Positions 39,895 to 49,926 are shown, counted from the stretch's first letter. The stretch: DNA of 64,000 nucleotides from Treponema sp. (GCA_016294105.1 JAEDCN010000005.1:1-64000), one strand, 5' to 3'. Notes: generated from the letters alone by a model not told the origin. Program-made: numbers and translations.

Positions 39895-40782
39895 TTAATG
39901 ATGATGGTGACACAGAGCATTTGCGGTGAAGGTGACTGAGCAATTTTTTTCATGGCAAGGTTCACCTTCTGATTCAAGTTCAAGGATCACATGACTGATG
40001 CCGTGTTCCCGTGCTTCTGCTCGGATTTTCTCTTTTATTTGGTGGGAATCGGCATTTGTTACGATGTGCATAGTTGCATAGTGAACTTGTCCATCCATAC
40101 TCCAAATATGAATGTGGTGCACGTCAAGGACACCATCAAGCTGGGCAATGTGTTCTCTCATTTCCTGAACAGTAATGCCGTGAGGTGTCTTTTCTAGGAA
40201 CAGATCAATTGCTTCTTTTAGGTTTTTGATAGCATGTACAAGGATAAACACCGCAACACCAATTGACATAATTGGGTCAATGAGGGCAAAGTTGGTAAAC
40301 CTCATTACAATAGCGCCAAGTAATACAACTATCCAGCCAAGTACATCTTCAATCATATGTAAATTAACAGCTTTCTGGTTCAGGGATGTACCATCACCTG
40401 TGAGAAATGCTGCCGCCAAATTTACAGAGGTACCGATAATGGCAAAAATAATCATGCCATTATAGTTGATTTCAGTGGGTTCAATGATTCGGTTGACTGC
40501 ATTGAAAATTACCATAACAGAACCAAATAGCAGAATTACAGTAGTAATGACGCTGCCCAAAACAGAGTATCTTGTATATCCATAGGTATATTTTTCGTCG
40601 GGCTGCTTTTTGCTTTTCTTTTCCAAAAAATAGGAGATACCAATGCTGGCTGCATCTCCCATATCATGGACGGCATCGGAAACAATGGCAACACTACCAG
40701 TAAAGATACCACCAACAAATTCAAATACAGAAAAAGCTAAATTCAAAATAAAAGCCATTAAAATGTTTGTGTCAGTTTTCAT
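39895..40782 (-). CDS. Cation diffusion facilitator (CzcD-like zinc exporter)
   Basis: 295 aa, six membrane helices. HDMGDAASIGISYFLEKKS and NLHMIEDVLGWIVVLLG carry the HxxxD metal sites on helices 2 and 5. The cytoplasmic domain has DVHHIHIW, and the tail ends in four histidines. It exports zinc or related metals by proton exchange. ATG at 40782 is preferred over the in-frame start at 40821. Confidence 0.88.
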   Translation of the reverse strand: MKTDTNILMAFILNLAFSVFEFVGGIFTGSVAIVSDAVHDMGDAASIGISYFLEKKSKKQPDEKYTYGYTRYSVLGSVITTVILLFGSVMVIFNAVNRIIEPTEINYNGMIIFAIIGTSVNLAAAFLTGDGTSLNQKAVNLHMIEDVLGWIVVLLGAIVMRFTNFALIDPIMSIGVAVFILVHAIKNLKEAIDLFLEKTPHGITVQEMREHIAQLDGVLDVHHIHIWSMDGQVHYATMHIVTNADSHQIKEKIRAEAREHGISHVILELESEGEPCHEKNCSVTFTANALCHHHH

Positions 40783-40934
40783 ACAGTCCGCCCATTGACT
40801 TGATATACTGTTGTGATACAATAAATTCTATACTGAATTACCTGTTGGATATTATACAAGATAAAAAAAATAAAAACAATATGCAGATTGTTCACGTGGG
40901 GTTCAAATAAAAAGCTTGGCTTGAATGTATTGGG

Positions 40935-41060
40935 ATGAAGTTGAAGAAACATATTGCAAATATCATAACAAGTTGCCGCATTGTATGCAGTATCCTGATG
41001 TTGTTAATACAGTGCCATAGTAGTATGTTCAATAGCAACATGTTCGGCAATCCAAGAAGG
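40935..41060 (+). pseudogene. 5' remnant of a CDP-alcohol phosphatidyltransferase
   Basis: MKLKKHIANIITSCRIVCSI is a convincing N-terminus of this membrane enzyme family (PgsA-like), but the frame loses all similarity after about 30 residues and the catalytic DGxxAR motif is absent. Located between the CDF gene and rlmJ. Confidence 0.5.
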
Positions 41061-41126
41061 ATATTATATTGGAACAGGCAGGGTGATGGATTAGAAGAAG
41101 TTTTGGTGGATGAGGATTCCTCCTTC

Positions 41127-42020
41127 TTAGCTCCATTCACGAACTTCCCAGCTTCCCTGTGTGGGAGAAAGTGCATGTACCAGATAGGGGAGTGTTTCCT
41201 GTAATTGTTCTTCCAGCAAATAGGGACAGTTCAAGATCATCATGCCGGAGCCGTAAAGCCGTGGTGCTGCTGAATCCTCCACTGCTGGAGCCACTTGCAA
41301 CTCTGCTGTAATCACCTTTCGCTCCCCGTTATGGCGGCAGGCAAGACTAAATCCTTCTGCTACCTGACACAGCATATTATCTAGCTGCTGACTTCGGTGC
41401 AGGAGCAGGGGATACCACAGGGCTATAATTGCTGTTTCCCATTTTTTTGCTGCTTGGCTTAATGCCTGAATTGGTTGCTGGTAATCGCTGTCTGTTTCGT
41501 AGCTGGGATCCATGAGAATTAATCCACGTCGTACTAGAGGGGGAAGGCAGGATTTCAGCAGGGAAAAGCCGTTTTCATGGTGAATGGAAATGCTTGGAAC
41601 CTGATTTTCCTCTTTGTCCAGAATTGAAAGATTTCCCCGCAAAATCTCTATTTCAGTGTTGTGTAGTTCTGCCACAAAAAGCTTGTCCTGCTGCCGCATC
41701 ATGGTTTTGCTGATTTCAGGAGAACCGGGATACATTCCCTTGTCAAGATATTTTTTTACCAGTTCCAGATAAGTTTGTAAGGAAGCTGGAATGGGATGCT
41801 GCTTTGTAAATTCCAAAAGCTTTAAGATTCCTTTTTCCGCCTCTCCCGTGTGAACAAGCCCCTGATAATCCAGCTGGTACAAGCCACCACCACCGTGGGT
41901 ATCAAAAACAGTAAAGGCCTTGTCTTTTTTCAACAATGAGGACAAAATCAAGGTGAGACAGCTATGCTTGAGAATATCTGCATGGTTTCCTGCATGAAAG
42001 GCGTGGCGGTAACTTAACAT
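41127..42020 (-). CDS. rlmJ: 23S rRNA (adenine-N6)-methyltransferase
   Basis: 297 aa starting MLSYRHAFHAGNHADILKH, the invariant RlmJ start. FDTHGGGGLYQLD binds SAM and LILMDPSYE is the DPPY-like catalytic motif. It methylates A2030 of 23S rRNA. AAGGAG lies 7 nt before ATG 42020. Confidence 0.92.
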   Translation of the reverse strand: MLSYRHAFHAGNHADILKHSCLTLILSSLLKKDKAFTVFDTHGGGGLYQLDYQGLVHTGEAEKGILKLLEFTKQHPIPASLQTYLELVKKYLDKGMYPGSPEISKTMMRQQDKLFVAELHNTEIEILRGNLSILDKEENQVPSISIHHENGFSLLKSCLPPLVRRGLILMDPSYETDSDYQQPIQALSQAAKKWETAIIALWYPLLLHRSQQLDNMLCQVAEGFSLACRHNGERKVITAELQVAPAVEDSAAPRLYGSGMMILNCPYLLEEQLQETLPYLVHALSPTQGSWEVREWS

Positions 42021-42151
42021 CAAAGGCTCCTTCTTTATTTTTGACCGGAAAATTTCCAAAATGAATGGAATCAACCACAGTATAAAGAGAAAATGAAAAA
42101 ACTGCTAGTTTTTTTTTACTTTTCCATTTTTGATGTGTTATAATCTATGAT

Positions 42152-43333
42152 ATGAGTATCCAGAAGACAACCCACGAACTAGAAAAACGCCTTGAGCAGC
42201 TTCAACTTCAGATTTCAGATACAGAGGTTGAAATCGGCACCAACTTATTCCTTTCCAAGGATGAGGTGGTGGGTCAGCATCAGAATGAGTTTCTGTCTTA
42301 CCAGCAACATCGGGATGAACTGTGTGCCGACATAGAGGAAATCAGGGCCCTGTCAGAAAAACGCCAGCAATTCCGTAGCGATGCCGACTCCTTACGCCAG
42401 CAAATGGATGCCCTTACCAATAGTTGGACTCCCCTGTACGAAAACCTTGGAGCAGCCATTGCTGATTCTCCCAACGTGCTGTATGACATGGAATATGATC
42501 CCTTCCGTGAGCCCATTGCAGAGCTGCGGAACAAGAATAAAGAGGCTCGTGTTGCCTTGGATAATCTCAAGGATCAGATGGCAAACCAGTCCTTTATGAA
42601 TCGACTCCTTACTCAGGTGCAATACACCGCACGGAACAAGGCTGTCTCCCAGCTGGATAAAAAGCTGGCTCAGCTGTACGTTCGGTGCGGAAAGGCCATC
42701 TTTGAGTCTGGAACCTTGACTTCTCCCTTTGAGGAAGGACTTTTGCCAGACATTGTTTCAGAAGCCTGTGTTTCCTGCAACGAGATGCAGGTTCGCACCA
42801 ACCAGCTTCAGGAGCAAATTGATAATTGCCTCCACCATCTGGAAGAAAATAAACAATCACTTGCAGAAAAGGGTGTAATCTCTGAAAATCCCGACAAGAG
42901 AATCAAAGTCATCAACCAGGAGGTGGACCAGGAGATTCAAAAGCAGAGTAACCTGTGTCAGGCCTGTGGCCACGATTTTTCTGCCAGATACATTGATCCA
43001 GAAGGAGACCTACTGGAAGAATACCTGGGTGACGATGCTAACATTATCGAAAAGCTCCAGCAGATTGCTCGGCTCAAGAAAGAAAAGGCAATTTGTAGCA
43101 GAAAGATTCAGATTATCACTCTTTCCAACCAAATCGATGGTATCTCTAAGAAAATCACCTCTTTCAGAACCACCATTGCCGACAACCAGGAGAAAATCGC
43201 CAGCCTCCAAAGTCGCAATCGTGAGCTGGACGACAAGATTGCCATCTCCCTGTCGGAAAAGGAAAAGCTGACACTTCAGCTCAATGAGTTGGAGTTGGCT
43301 GATGCACATGATACAAAGCGGCTAGAAGAATAG
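42152..43333 (+). CDS. Coiled-coil protein with CxxC zinc knuckle
   Basis: 393 aa, almost entirely predicted coiled coil (heptads from residue 5 to 120 and 200-390), interrupted near residue 268 by LCQACGHDF; a second cysteine pair SEACVSC lies near residue 208. Together these may bind zinc at the hairpin tip. It resembles spirochaetal zinc-ribbon coiled-coil proteins of unknown role. TATAAT ends 7 nt before the ATG (leaderless). The 3' end overlaps radC by 58 bp, tail to tail. Confidence 0.6.
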   Translation: MSIQKTTHELEKRLEQLQLQISDTEVEIGTNLFLSKDEVVGQHQNEFLSYQQHRDELCADIEEIRALSEKRQQFRSDADSLRQQMDALTNSWTPLYENLGAAIADSPNVLYDMEYDPFREPIAELRNKNKEARVALDNLKDQMANQSFMNRLLTQVQYTARNKAVSQLDKKLAQLYVRCGKAIFESGTLTSPFEEGLLPDIVSEACVSCNEMQVRTNQLQEQIDNCLHHLEENKQSLAEKGVISENPDKRIKVINQEVDQEIQKQSNLCQACGHDFSARYIDPEGDLLEEYLGDDANIIEKLQQIARLKKEKAICSRKIQIITLSNQIDGISKKITSFRTTIADNQEKIASLQSRNRELDDKIAISLSEKEKLTLQLNELELADAHDTKRLEE

Positions 43334-44013
43334 TCTTCCTCTAGCTCCTCCAGTTCTTCCTCTAGGCTCGGTTCTAGTAGCCCCTCCTCCTTAATACTGA
43401 AAAAGCCCTTTGTGGTGATAATCAGGTGGTCCAGCACGTTGATTCCAAGACATTCACCTGCTTCCACCAAACGGTGGGTGGTTTCAATATCGTCGCTGGA
43501 GGGAACACAGTTGCCAGATGGATGGTTGTGGCAGAGAATGACTGCCGCAGCCATATCCTTTATAGCACCAGTAAAAACCTCTCGTGGGTGAACCATGGTC
43601 TTGTTAATGGTGCCCACAGATACCGTTCTGATTTTGATAATTTCGTGGGCTCCATTCAATGTGACGCAGATAAAATGCTCCTGCTCCTGCATGGCATAAT
43701 GATGTACAAAGGGAATCAAATCTGAAGGCTTGCTTACCTGCTTTCCCGTATGATTGTTCTGTCTCCTACCAAATTCCATGGCGGCAGCAATGGTTATGGC
43801 CTTGCTAGGACCAATGCCCTCCAGTTTAAGCAAATTCTGGAGTAAAGTATCCCGAGACGAGGCAGTGATAGTGTTCAGCACTCGTTGTGCCAATTTTCCA
43901 ACGGGAATCCCCTGGGTTCCTGTTCCCAGCAGCAGCATAATCAGCTCCAGGTTGGTGGGGTAGGTAATGCCGTTTCTCATTACCTTTTCTCGAATATCTG
44001 GTTTTTTCTTCAC
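43276..44013 (-). CDS. radC: RadC/JAMM-family protein
   Basis: 245 aa. HhH segment KLEGIGPSKAITIAAAMEFGRR, then the JAB/MPN metal site HNHPSGNCVPSSDD. Despite its name the family's role in DNA repair is unproven; a metalloprotease or nuclease role is suspected. GTG start. An acidic-serine C-terminal extension of about 30 residues lies in the overlap with the coiled-coil gene. Confidence 0.88.
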   Translation of the reverse strand: MKKKPDIREKVMRNGITYPTNLELIMLLLGTGTQGIPVGKLAQRVLNTITASSRDTLLQNLLKLEGIGPSKAITIAAAMEFGRRQNNHTGKQVSKPSDLIPFVHHYAMQEQEHFICVTLNGAHEIIKIRTVSVGTINKTMVHPREVFTGAIKDMAAAVILCHNHPSGNCVPSSDDIETTHRLVEAGECLGINVLDHLIITTKGFFSIKEEGLLEPSLEEELEELEEDYSSSRFVSCASANSNSLS

Positions 44014-44100
44014 ATATAATTATTCGCTTTAAAAACAAAGTTTTTGTTTATTTTTCCTCTACTAATTGAAAAAAAATTAAATAAAAAGTATTCTACCACC

Positions 44101-44700
44101 ATGAAATTGTTAAAATTCTCCATGCTGCCCTTGCTTGGGGTTTGTCTGTTGTTTTTTTCCTGTACCACCACCAAGGCTCCCAAGGAAGTATCCTCTTCTG
44201 GGATGAAGGTAAGTCCTGTGATTGCAGACTCTGGTGTTAAGTCTGCTACCCAGCTGGTGGATTTTTTTATGTCCCGCAATCCTCAGGGAAACCGAGACCA
44301 GGTGGTACGGCTTGCTAATTATTATGTTGAGGAAGCAGCTGAAGAAGGAATCAATTCTGATGTGGCCTTTGTACAGATGTGCCTCGAAACAGGTTTTTTA
44401 CGTTTTGGTGGGCTTGTTACTCCAGAAATGAATAATTTTTGTGGACTTGGTGCTATTGATGAAACAAAGCGGGGAGAGTGGTTCCCCACAGAACAGATTG
44501 GTGTTCGGGCTCATATCCAGCACCTGCATGCTTATGGAACTACTGGACAGCTTAAGGGTGAATTGGTGGACAATCGCTATAAATATGTGAATCCTCGGGG
44601 AAAATCACCAGACGTGTTTGGTTTGGCGGGAACATGGGCCGCAGACAAAGCCTACGGCCAAAAATTGTGGACACTTTTAACTGCACTAGATAAATTCTAG
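44101..44700 (+). CDS. Lipoprotein N-acetylglucosaminidase domain protein
   Basis: 199 aa. The signal peptide ends in LLFFSC (lipidated Cys 21). The mature protein has the glucosaminidase fold: FVQMCLETGFLRFGG and NNFCGLGAIDE with the catalytic Glu, then VRAHIQHLHAY. It probably cleaves peptidoglycan in the periplasm. TTGAAA-17-TATTCT ends 6 nt before the ATG, so it is leaderless. Confidence 0.82.
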   Translation: MKLLKFSMLPLLGVCLLFFSCTTTKAPKEVSSSGMKVSPVIADSGVKSATQLVDFFMSRNPQGNRDQVVRLANYYVEEAAEEGINSDVAFVQMCLETGFLRFGGLVTPEMNNFCGLGAIDETKRGEWFPTEQIGVRAHIQHLHAYGTTGQLKGELVDNRYKYVNPRGKSPDVFGLAGTWAADKAYGQKLWTLLTALDKF

Positions 44701-44702
44701 TT

Positions 44703-45410
44703 TCAGCCGATTTTAGTTCCCTTAAAGGGCTTTCCTTCTAAGATGGCCCTGGTATTCTCTATATCACGGCCTCCTGCACAGATAACTGTAATTCCTTCCT
44801 GCTGGGCTCCCTTGCTGGCAATGGGATCAAAGGGAGTGTTCTTGCCAGGAGTCCATTCATCTCCCACCATCTTTCTAAAATCCTCCCAACTAATTGTATC
44901 CAAGGGCTTTGCGTCAGGATTTGTTTTGGGATCATCGGTATAAACCTTTTCAATATTGGAAAGATTTACTACAGTCTTTGCACCAAACCGCTGGGCTAGC
45001 ACGACTGCGTCGTTGTCTGTGGAAAAGCCTGGTTTCCAGCCAGCAGCTACCAGAATCTGTCCAGTAAATCCAATAGGGGCAGTGGGATCGTACACTACAT
45101 CATCCTGACACAGGTCACTGAAAATTGCCTTTACCAGCTGGGCATTCAATCTTGTGGCAGTAATGCCAATCCAGTCTGCCTGGCTGTTGTCGGCTTGGGT
45201 GGCTGCTCCATCCTTTCTGGCAGCAAGAACAGCTCGGTAGGCATTTTGGTAGACACGTGCAGGACCACCGCCGCCAATTACAAGAATAAGCTTTCGCTCC
45301 TTATCTTCAGCAAGCCATTGCCGTACCATTGTTTCAAAGGCAGGCAAAAAAACGGTGTCGGGAGCATCAGGGGCAACAATAGAACCACCTAAAGACAAAA
45401 CTGTGACCAT
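44703..45410 (-). CDS. UMP kinase, archaeal-type amino-acid-kinase fold
   Basis: 235 aa. VLSLGGSIVAPDA (phosphate-binding GGS), VIGGGGPARVYQNA and the nucleotide-binding TDNDAVVLAQRFGAKTVVNLSNIEKVYTDDP (quoted in part). It phosphorylates UMP for pyrimidine nucleotides. It resembles the archaeal PyrH subgroup more than the common bacterial one. ATG 45410 has GGAGG at 5 nt. Confidence 0.82.
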   Translation of the reverse strand: MVTVLSLGGSIVAPDAPDTVFLPAFETMVRQWLAEDKERKLILVIGGGGPARVYQNAYRAVLAARKDGAATQADNSQADWIGITATRLNAQLVKAIFSDLCQDDVVYDPTAPIGFTGQILVAAGWKPGFSTDNDAVVLAQRFGAKTVVNLSNIEKVYTDDPKTNPDAKPLDTISWEDFRKMVGDEWTPGKNTPFDPIASKGAQQEGITVICAGGRDIENTRAILEGKPFKGTKIG

Positions 45411-45459
45411 ATTTTCCTCCAAAAATGTATCTGAAGCCAGAGTTGATTCTGGCTTGCTT

Positions 45460-47154
45460 TTAGTAAATCCCTAGAACAACTGGATCACTCCAGAAGGAGC
45501 TGTAGTTGATGGTACCAGTGGTGGTTTCCTCCCAAATGGACTGCAGACCGTATGTTTTTGGGCGGTATACGGTTTTGTTGGTGATGATGGTGGGATGAAT
45601 TTCGTTCCAGCCCCGTGAGAAGGCTATGTGATACAAGTCTAGGTTTCCAAAATAGAATTCACGAGGATTTTCAATTTCACTTGGCAAATCAAAGTTCAAG
45701 CCTGCTGCCATGGCTACATCTACAGGAAGCCAACCAAAGTTCTCTAGATAAATCTCGGACCACCAATGGTTTTGTCCATTCTTTGCATTGTCAACTAGAA
45801 TTCCGCTGACAGGGAGTGCAGGAATACCCGTAGCACGGCACAGGGCGGTAAAGATAATAGCAAAGTCATAAGCATCACCCTGCAGTGAATCCATGAGGTT
45901 TGTAGAAGAAATCTCCTTGGGCTGCAGCTGGTTCAACAACCGATAGTTTTCCAGCATGTAATTGTAAATGAGGAGAGCTTGCTTGTAGGGATTGGTTTCC
46001 TTACCCACAATGGTTTTCGCAAGCTGTACAAGGACTGCGTCTCCAGAAGGGATGCAGGAATCTGGTGCAGTATATACCTTGTACAAAAGTCGAGTGGTGT
46101 CAGAAAATTTTTGCACCTTGTCCGCTTGGATACTTGTCTCTACACTATATACAGGAATAACAAAGGTTTGACTGAATCCAGTTTTTTCCTGGGTAATCTG
46201 GCTTGCATTAAGCTGGTGAATGACTGATTTATTGTAATCCTGAAAAATTGGCTGGGGTGCAAACTCCGTCATGGTAATGCCCCGCTGCTGTGAGGAGGGC
46301 TGTGGACGAGGCACCCGCAGGGTAATCAGAGAATTGGCTCCCATGTCAACATCTGAAATATCAGCTGATAGCTGAACAAGATACTGCCTTTTTTCTGGAA
46401 AATCCTTCTTACCCAAATTGGTAGTGACGGTAAGGTTCCGCTGGTTACTTACACCCTTGTCTGTCTTTACAAAGAAATTTCCCGATGCAGCTCCATCTGG
46501 CACCCGCACTCGTATCTCTGTGTTGCTCCAAAACTCATAGTCAAAGTCTTGCTCCAAGGCCCGGATGTAACTACTGTCCAAATCCTGGGAATCACCGTTT
46601 TTGTTTACTCCACCAGAAGGGGTAAAGTACACAAAGGAATTTTCTCCGCGAATGGAGCCAAAGTTTGAACCAGTGATGGTGAGTACCTGTCCCACTGCAA
46701 TTTTTTGTGGTGACTCAGATTCAATGAGGGGCAGGGTAGTTTGCACTCCTACTTGGGTAATGGCCATGGGAATGTTGTTCTTGTTGGCAAAAACCTCTGG
46801 CTGGGAACGGCCTCGTTTTGTCACCACGTATACTAAGCCGTCTTGCACATTGGCAGGAAGCTGTACTTTAATTTCAGTGGCAGACCAAGAAAGATAGGAG
46901 GAGGAGGTAAGGCTACTTCCACCGATTTCCACAAAGCTAGTGTCCCGCTCATTTCCAAAACCACTACCATTGATGGTCATGACGCTGCCAGGTGCTCCGA
47001 TTTGTGGTGAAATGGATTTGATTTCTGGCTCATCATCATCAACAGTATTAAAAAATACAAGTGAAATAATTATTGCCAGTAAAACGATACCGCCATAGCA
47101 GGCGACTCTAAAAAGAGGATATTTCCTAGCATAATAAAGAAATGGAAAACTCAC
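45460..47154 (-). CDS. Membrane-anchored TIG/transglutaminase-like protein
   Basis: 564 aa. One membrane helix (GGIVLLAIIISLVFF, 22-36), two IPT/TIG immunoglobulin-like domains (PQIGAPGSVMTINGSGFG; PQKIAVGQVLTITGSNFG), and a transglutaminase-like domain with Cys (ALCRATGIPA), His (NHWWSEIYL) and Asp (WLPVDVA). It lies outside the inner membrane. It follows the sigma/anti-sigma genes by 2 bp, so it is a probable output of that envelope-stress operon. Confidence 0.8.
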   Translation of the reverse strand: MSFPFLYYARKYPLFRVACYGGIVLLAIIISLVFFNTVDDDEPEIKSISPQIGAPGSVMTINGSGFGNERDTSFVEIGGSSLTSSSYLSWSATEIKVQLPANVQDGLVYVVTKRGRSQPEVFANKNNIPMAITQVGVQTTLPLIESESPQKIAVGQVLTITGSNFGSIRGENSFVYFTPSGGVNKNGDSQDLDSSYIRALEQDFDYEFWSNTEIRVRVPDGAASGNFFVKTDKGVSNQRNLTVTTNLGKKDFPEKRQYLVQLSADISDVDMGANSLITLRVPRPQPSSQQRGITMTEFAPQPIFQDYNKSVIHQLNASQITQEKTGFSQTFVIPVYSVETSIQADKVQKFSDTTRLLYKVYTAPDSCIPSGDAVLVQLAKTIVGKETNPYKQALLIYNYMLENYRLLNQLQPKEISSTNLMDSLQGDAYDFAIIFTALCRATGIPALPVSGILVDNAKNGQNHWWSEIYLENFGWLPVDVAMAAGLNFDLPSEIENPREFYFGNLDLYHIAFSRGWNEIHPTIITNKTVYRPKTYGLQSIWEETTTGTINYSSFWSDPVVLGIY

Positions 47155-47156
47155 CT

Positions 47157-47834
47157 CTATTCGCCTGAAATTGTAATGAACATTTGAATTGGAACGGTTG
47201 TCTTTCCCTGCAGGGGAATAGAATCCAAATTAGACAAGGTCATTTTGATGGAAACTCCTTGATTGGTATCAAAGGAGGGTCTGAAAATGTCTACAGGAGA
47301 AATTACCTCATCTGAAGCCCAAGATACCGTCTGGATATGGTTCAGAGGTTCCTCTGCAATGATGGGATCTCGGAAGAAGGTTGCCTGTTGGTAGTTTACT
47401 GTGGGAGCAACGGAAAGGCCTCCTGTTAAGGCACTGGCAGCAATGCTGATGGGGCGTTCCTGGCTTGTGGTAGGAACTGGAGAAAGGCCGCCTGTTCGTA
47501 GGGGTAAAATCAAGGCAAAGACCAGGGCGGCAGCTGCCACTGTGGGAACTACCCAAGTAAATCGCTTGATATTTTGTGGCTGGATATTCTTTACGGTATT
47601 CTGGTAGTGGAGCTTTGTCTGCAAACGGGCAAAACTATCTTCCATGTCTTGTGCCGACAACTCGATGGAACGAGCATCCTCCTTTAAGCTAGTGCTTAAG
47701 GCTTGGAGCTTTAGGAAATCATCCCGACACCGTTGACAGCTTGTTAAATGGCTCTCGTAATCCAAGGCGTATTTTTGAGGAAGCTCCCCATCCAAATACA
47801 CCGAGTGCATATCTTGTTCAGGACATGTAGACAT
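47157..47834 (-). CDS. Anti-sigma factor with zinc-finger domain
   Basis: 225 aa. N-terminal zf-HC2: HSVYLDGELPQKYALDYESHL then CQRCRDDF, giving the HxxxCxxC zinc site. A single membrane helix (VVPTVAAAALVFALIL, about 93-110) is followed by an outer domain. It holds the sigma factor encoded upstream (17-bp overlap). Confidence 0.85.
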   Translation of the reverse strand: MSTCPEQDMHSVYLDGELPQKYALDYESHLTSCQRCRDDFLKLQALSTSLKEDARSIELSAQDMEDSFARLQTKLHYQNTVKNIQPQNIKRFTWVVPTVAAAALVFALILPLRTGGLSPVPTTSQERPISIAASALTGGLSVAPTVNYQQATFFRDPIIAEEPLNHIQTVSWASDEVISPVDIFRPSFDTNQGVSIKMTLSNLDSIPLQGKTTVPIQMFITISGE

Positions 47835-48375
47835 CGTCTTCTCCTATGAGTTTTGCTAATTGTTCTCGAGCCCTAAAAACACGAACCTTAACGTTTCCTT
47901 CCGTAATTCCTAGCACTCGACCAATCTCCTTATAATTCAATTCGGCATACTCCCGTAAAATGAGCACCATCCTAAGATTTTCTGGCAGCTTGTCCAAGGC
48001 TTCCTTTGTTTTCTTTTGAGTCTCCTTCTTCAGCAGCTCCGTTTCTCCAGAATCCTGCTTACGATGATCCTCGTACAAGGCTTTTTCGTATGCCTTTCGT
48101 TCCCGCCCCTTTCGCTTTACGTAATTGAGGGAGGCATTTTTAACCACCCGAATCAACCAGTATTTGGCATCATTAAGGGAGGGAAAGACAATGGCCTTTT
48201 CATTCATCTTTATAAGAGAATCGTGGACAATATCCTCTGCAGCTTCCTCATCATTTACAATACGATAAGAAACCTTGTAGAGCATTTGCATTGCGCCATC
48301 ATATATCTTTCTGAAATCACTGGGGTTGGCAGCGTTTAAACTACCACCAGCGTTTCCATCTGAAAAACCAAACAA
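47818..48375 (-). CDS. ECF-family RNA polymerase sigma factor
   Basis: 185 aa. Region 2 RIVNDEEAAEDIVHDSLIKM and region 4 LPENLRMVLILREYAELNYKEIGRVLGITEGNVKVRVFRAREQL (quoted in part) are complete. It starts at TTG 48375 with GAGGAG 7-8 nt upstream. In an operon with its anti-sigma factor and a TIG/transglutaminase protein, so it is likely to respond to envelope conditions. Confidence 0.9.
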   Translation of the reverse strand: MFGFSDGNAGGSLNAANPSDFRKIYDGAMQMLYKVSYRIVNDEEAAEDIVHDSLIKMNEKAIVFPSLNDAKYWLIRVVKNASLNYVKRKGRERKAYEKALYEDHRKQDSGETELLKKETQKKTKEALDKLPENLRMVLILREYAELNYKEIGRVLGITEGNVKVRVFRAREQLAKLIGEDDVYMS

Positions 48376-48435
48376 CTAAAACTCCTCTTTGTTACACCCT
48401 CTATGAAAAAAGTATGAAAAATACTTGTTTGATTT

Positions 48436-49926
48436 TTATACTCGCTTCCACTGAGGTCCCTGAGGAGTGTCGATAACCTGGATTCCCCTGTTCTGTAGCT
48501 CCTGACGAATGGCATCGGCACGGGCAAAGTCCTTGGCCTTCTTGGCAGCAGTTCGTTCATCCACCAGAGCCTGAATTTCCAAATCCTCTGGACTAAGCTC
48601 AGCTGGAGCGGCAGATTCTGCAGCCTTCTTCTCTTGATACAGGGCGGAAGCTCCCTCCAACAGGCTCAAAGACAGCACTCCATCCATGATTCCTACCAAA
48701 GAAAGGATTTCTTCAGCAGAAAGGGCTGCATCCTTAATGGCAACCTGCAGAGCGGAGAGGGCCTGGGGTGTTGCCAGGTCATTTTCTAGAGCAGCAGTGA
48801 ATTTATCAAGATACTCCTGTCCCTTGGCAGAAATGGCAACGGCACCCTTTTCAGGAAGCTTTCCGTCGTTTTGAGTCAGAACCTTTTCTACTCGCTGGAG
48901 CAGAGCCTTTCGGGCATTCTTTGCACCTTCCATGGCTGTCCAAGAAAAGGCTACCTGGCTTCGATAATGGGCACCAAGCAAGAAGAAGCGGTAATCCAAG
49001 GGGTGGAATCCTTTGTCCACTAAGCTTTGGAGGGTCAAGAAGTTTCCTGATGACTTTGACATCTTGCCAGCTTCCTGATCTTCTTGGCCTTTTTCCTTAG
49101 CAATTACTAGGAATTCGTTGTGGAGCCAGTAATTTACCCAACGCTTTCCAGTGGCTCCCTCTGACTGGGCGATTTCGTTAGTATGGTGCACAGGGATGTG
49201 GTCAATTCCACCAGTGTGGATGTCAATCTGCTCTCCCAAATACTTCATGCTCATGGCAGAACACTCAATGTGCCAGCCGGGATACCCACGGCCCCAAGGT
49301 GAATCCCACACAAGGGCATGGTTCTCGAACTTGCTCTTTGTAAACCACAGTACAAAGTCCTGGGGATTTTTCTTGTTCTGGTCCACATCGATTCTGGCTC
49401 CAGCCTTCAAATCTTCAAGGTTCAAGCAGGCCAGCTTTCCGTAATCGGGGAAGGTGGAAACATCATAATACAGATTTCCACCAGACATATAGGTGTGGCC
49501 ATTTTCTTCCAGTCGCTTGATAAGATCAATCATATCCTGAACATGCTCTGTAGCCTTGCAAACAATGTCGGGGCGGCGGATGTTCAGTCGGTCTATGTCG
49601 TTAAAAAAGGCATCTGTGTAAAACTGAGCAATTTCCAAAACAGACTGGTTCCGCTGCTTTGCAGTCTTAACCATCTTGTCTTCACCCTCGTCATCGTCAC
49701 CAGAAAGGTGGCCAATATCAGTGATATTCATGACGTGAGTAATGTCATAGTTTAAATAACTGAGAGTTTTGTCCAGAACATCAAGAAAAATATAGGCACG
49801 CAAATTGCCGATGTGGGCGTAATTGTATACTGTAGGTCCACAGCCGTAAAAACCAGCCTTTCCAGAATGAATTGGAACGAACTCTTCCATCTTTCGTCCC
49901 ATGGTATTATATAATCGTAAAGCCAT
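48436..49926 (-). CDS. cysS: Cysteinyl-tRNA synthetase
   Basis: 496 aa class I synthetase: YGCGPTVYNYAHIGNLRAY (HIGH-type motif plus zinc Cys), WHIECSAMS, and KMSKSSGNF. It charges tRNA-Cys. GAGGG is 5-6 nt before the ATG. The C-terminal anticodon domain ends in VIDTPQGPQWKR. Confidence 0.95.
   Translation of the reverse strand: MALRLYNTMGRKMEEFVPIHSGKAGFYGCGPTVYNYAHIGNLRAYIFLDVLDKTLSYLNYDITHVMNITDIGHLSGDDDEGEDKMVKTAKQRNQSVLEIAQFYTDAFFNDIDRLNIRRPDIVCKATEHVQDMIDLIKRLEENGHTYMSGGNLYYDVSTFPDYGKLACLNLEDLKAGARIDVDQNKKNPQDFVLWFTKSKFENHALVWDSPWGRGYPGWHIECSAMSMKYLGEQIDIHTGGIDHIPVHHTNEIAQSEGATGKRWVNYWLHNEFLVIAKEKGQEDQEAGKMSKSSGNFLTLQSLVDKGFHPLDYRFFLLGAHYRSQVAFSWTAMEGAKNARKALLQRVEKVLTQNDGKLPEKGAVAISAKGQEYLDKFTAALENDLATPQALSALQVAIKDAALSAEEILSLVGIMDGVLSLSLLEGASALYQEKKAAESAAPAELSPEDLEIQALVDERTAAKKAKDFARADAIRQELQNRGIQVIDTPQGPQWKRV

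Noticed and set aside
40892..41176. 94-aa minus-strand ORF
   Set aside because: Lies opposite the CDP-alcohol phosphatidyltransferase remnant, which gives a better explanation of the sequence.
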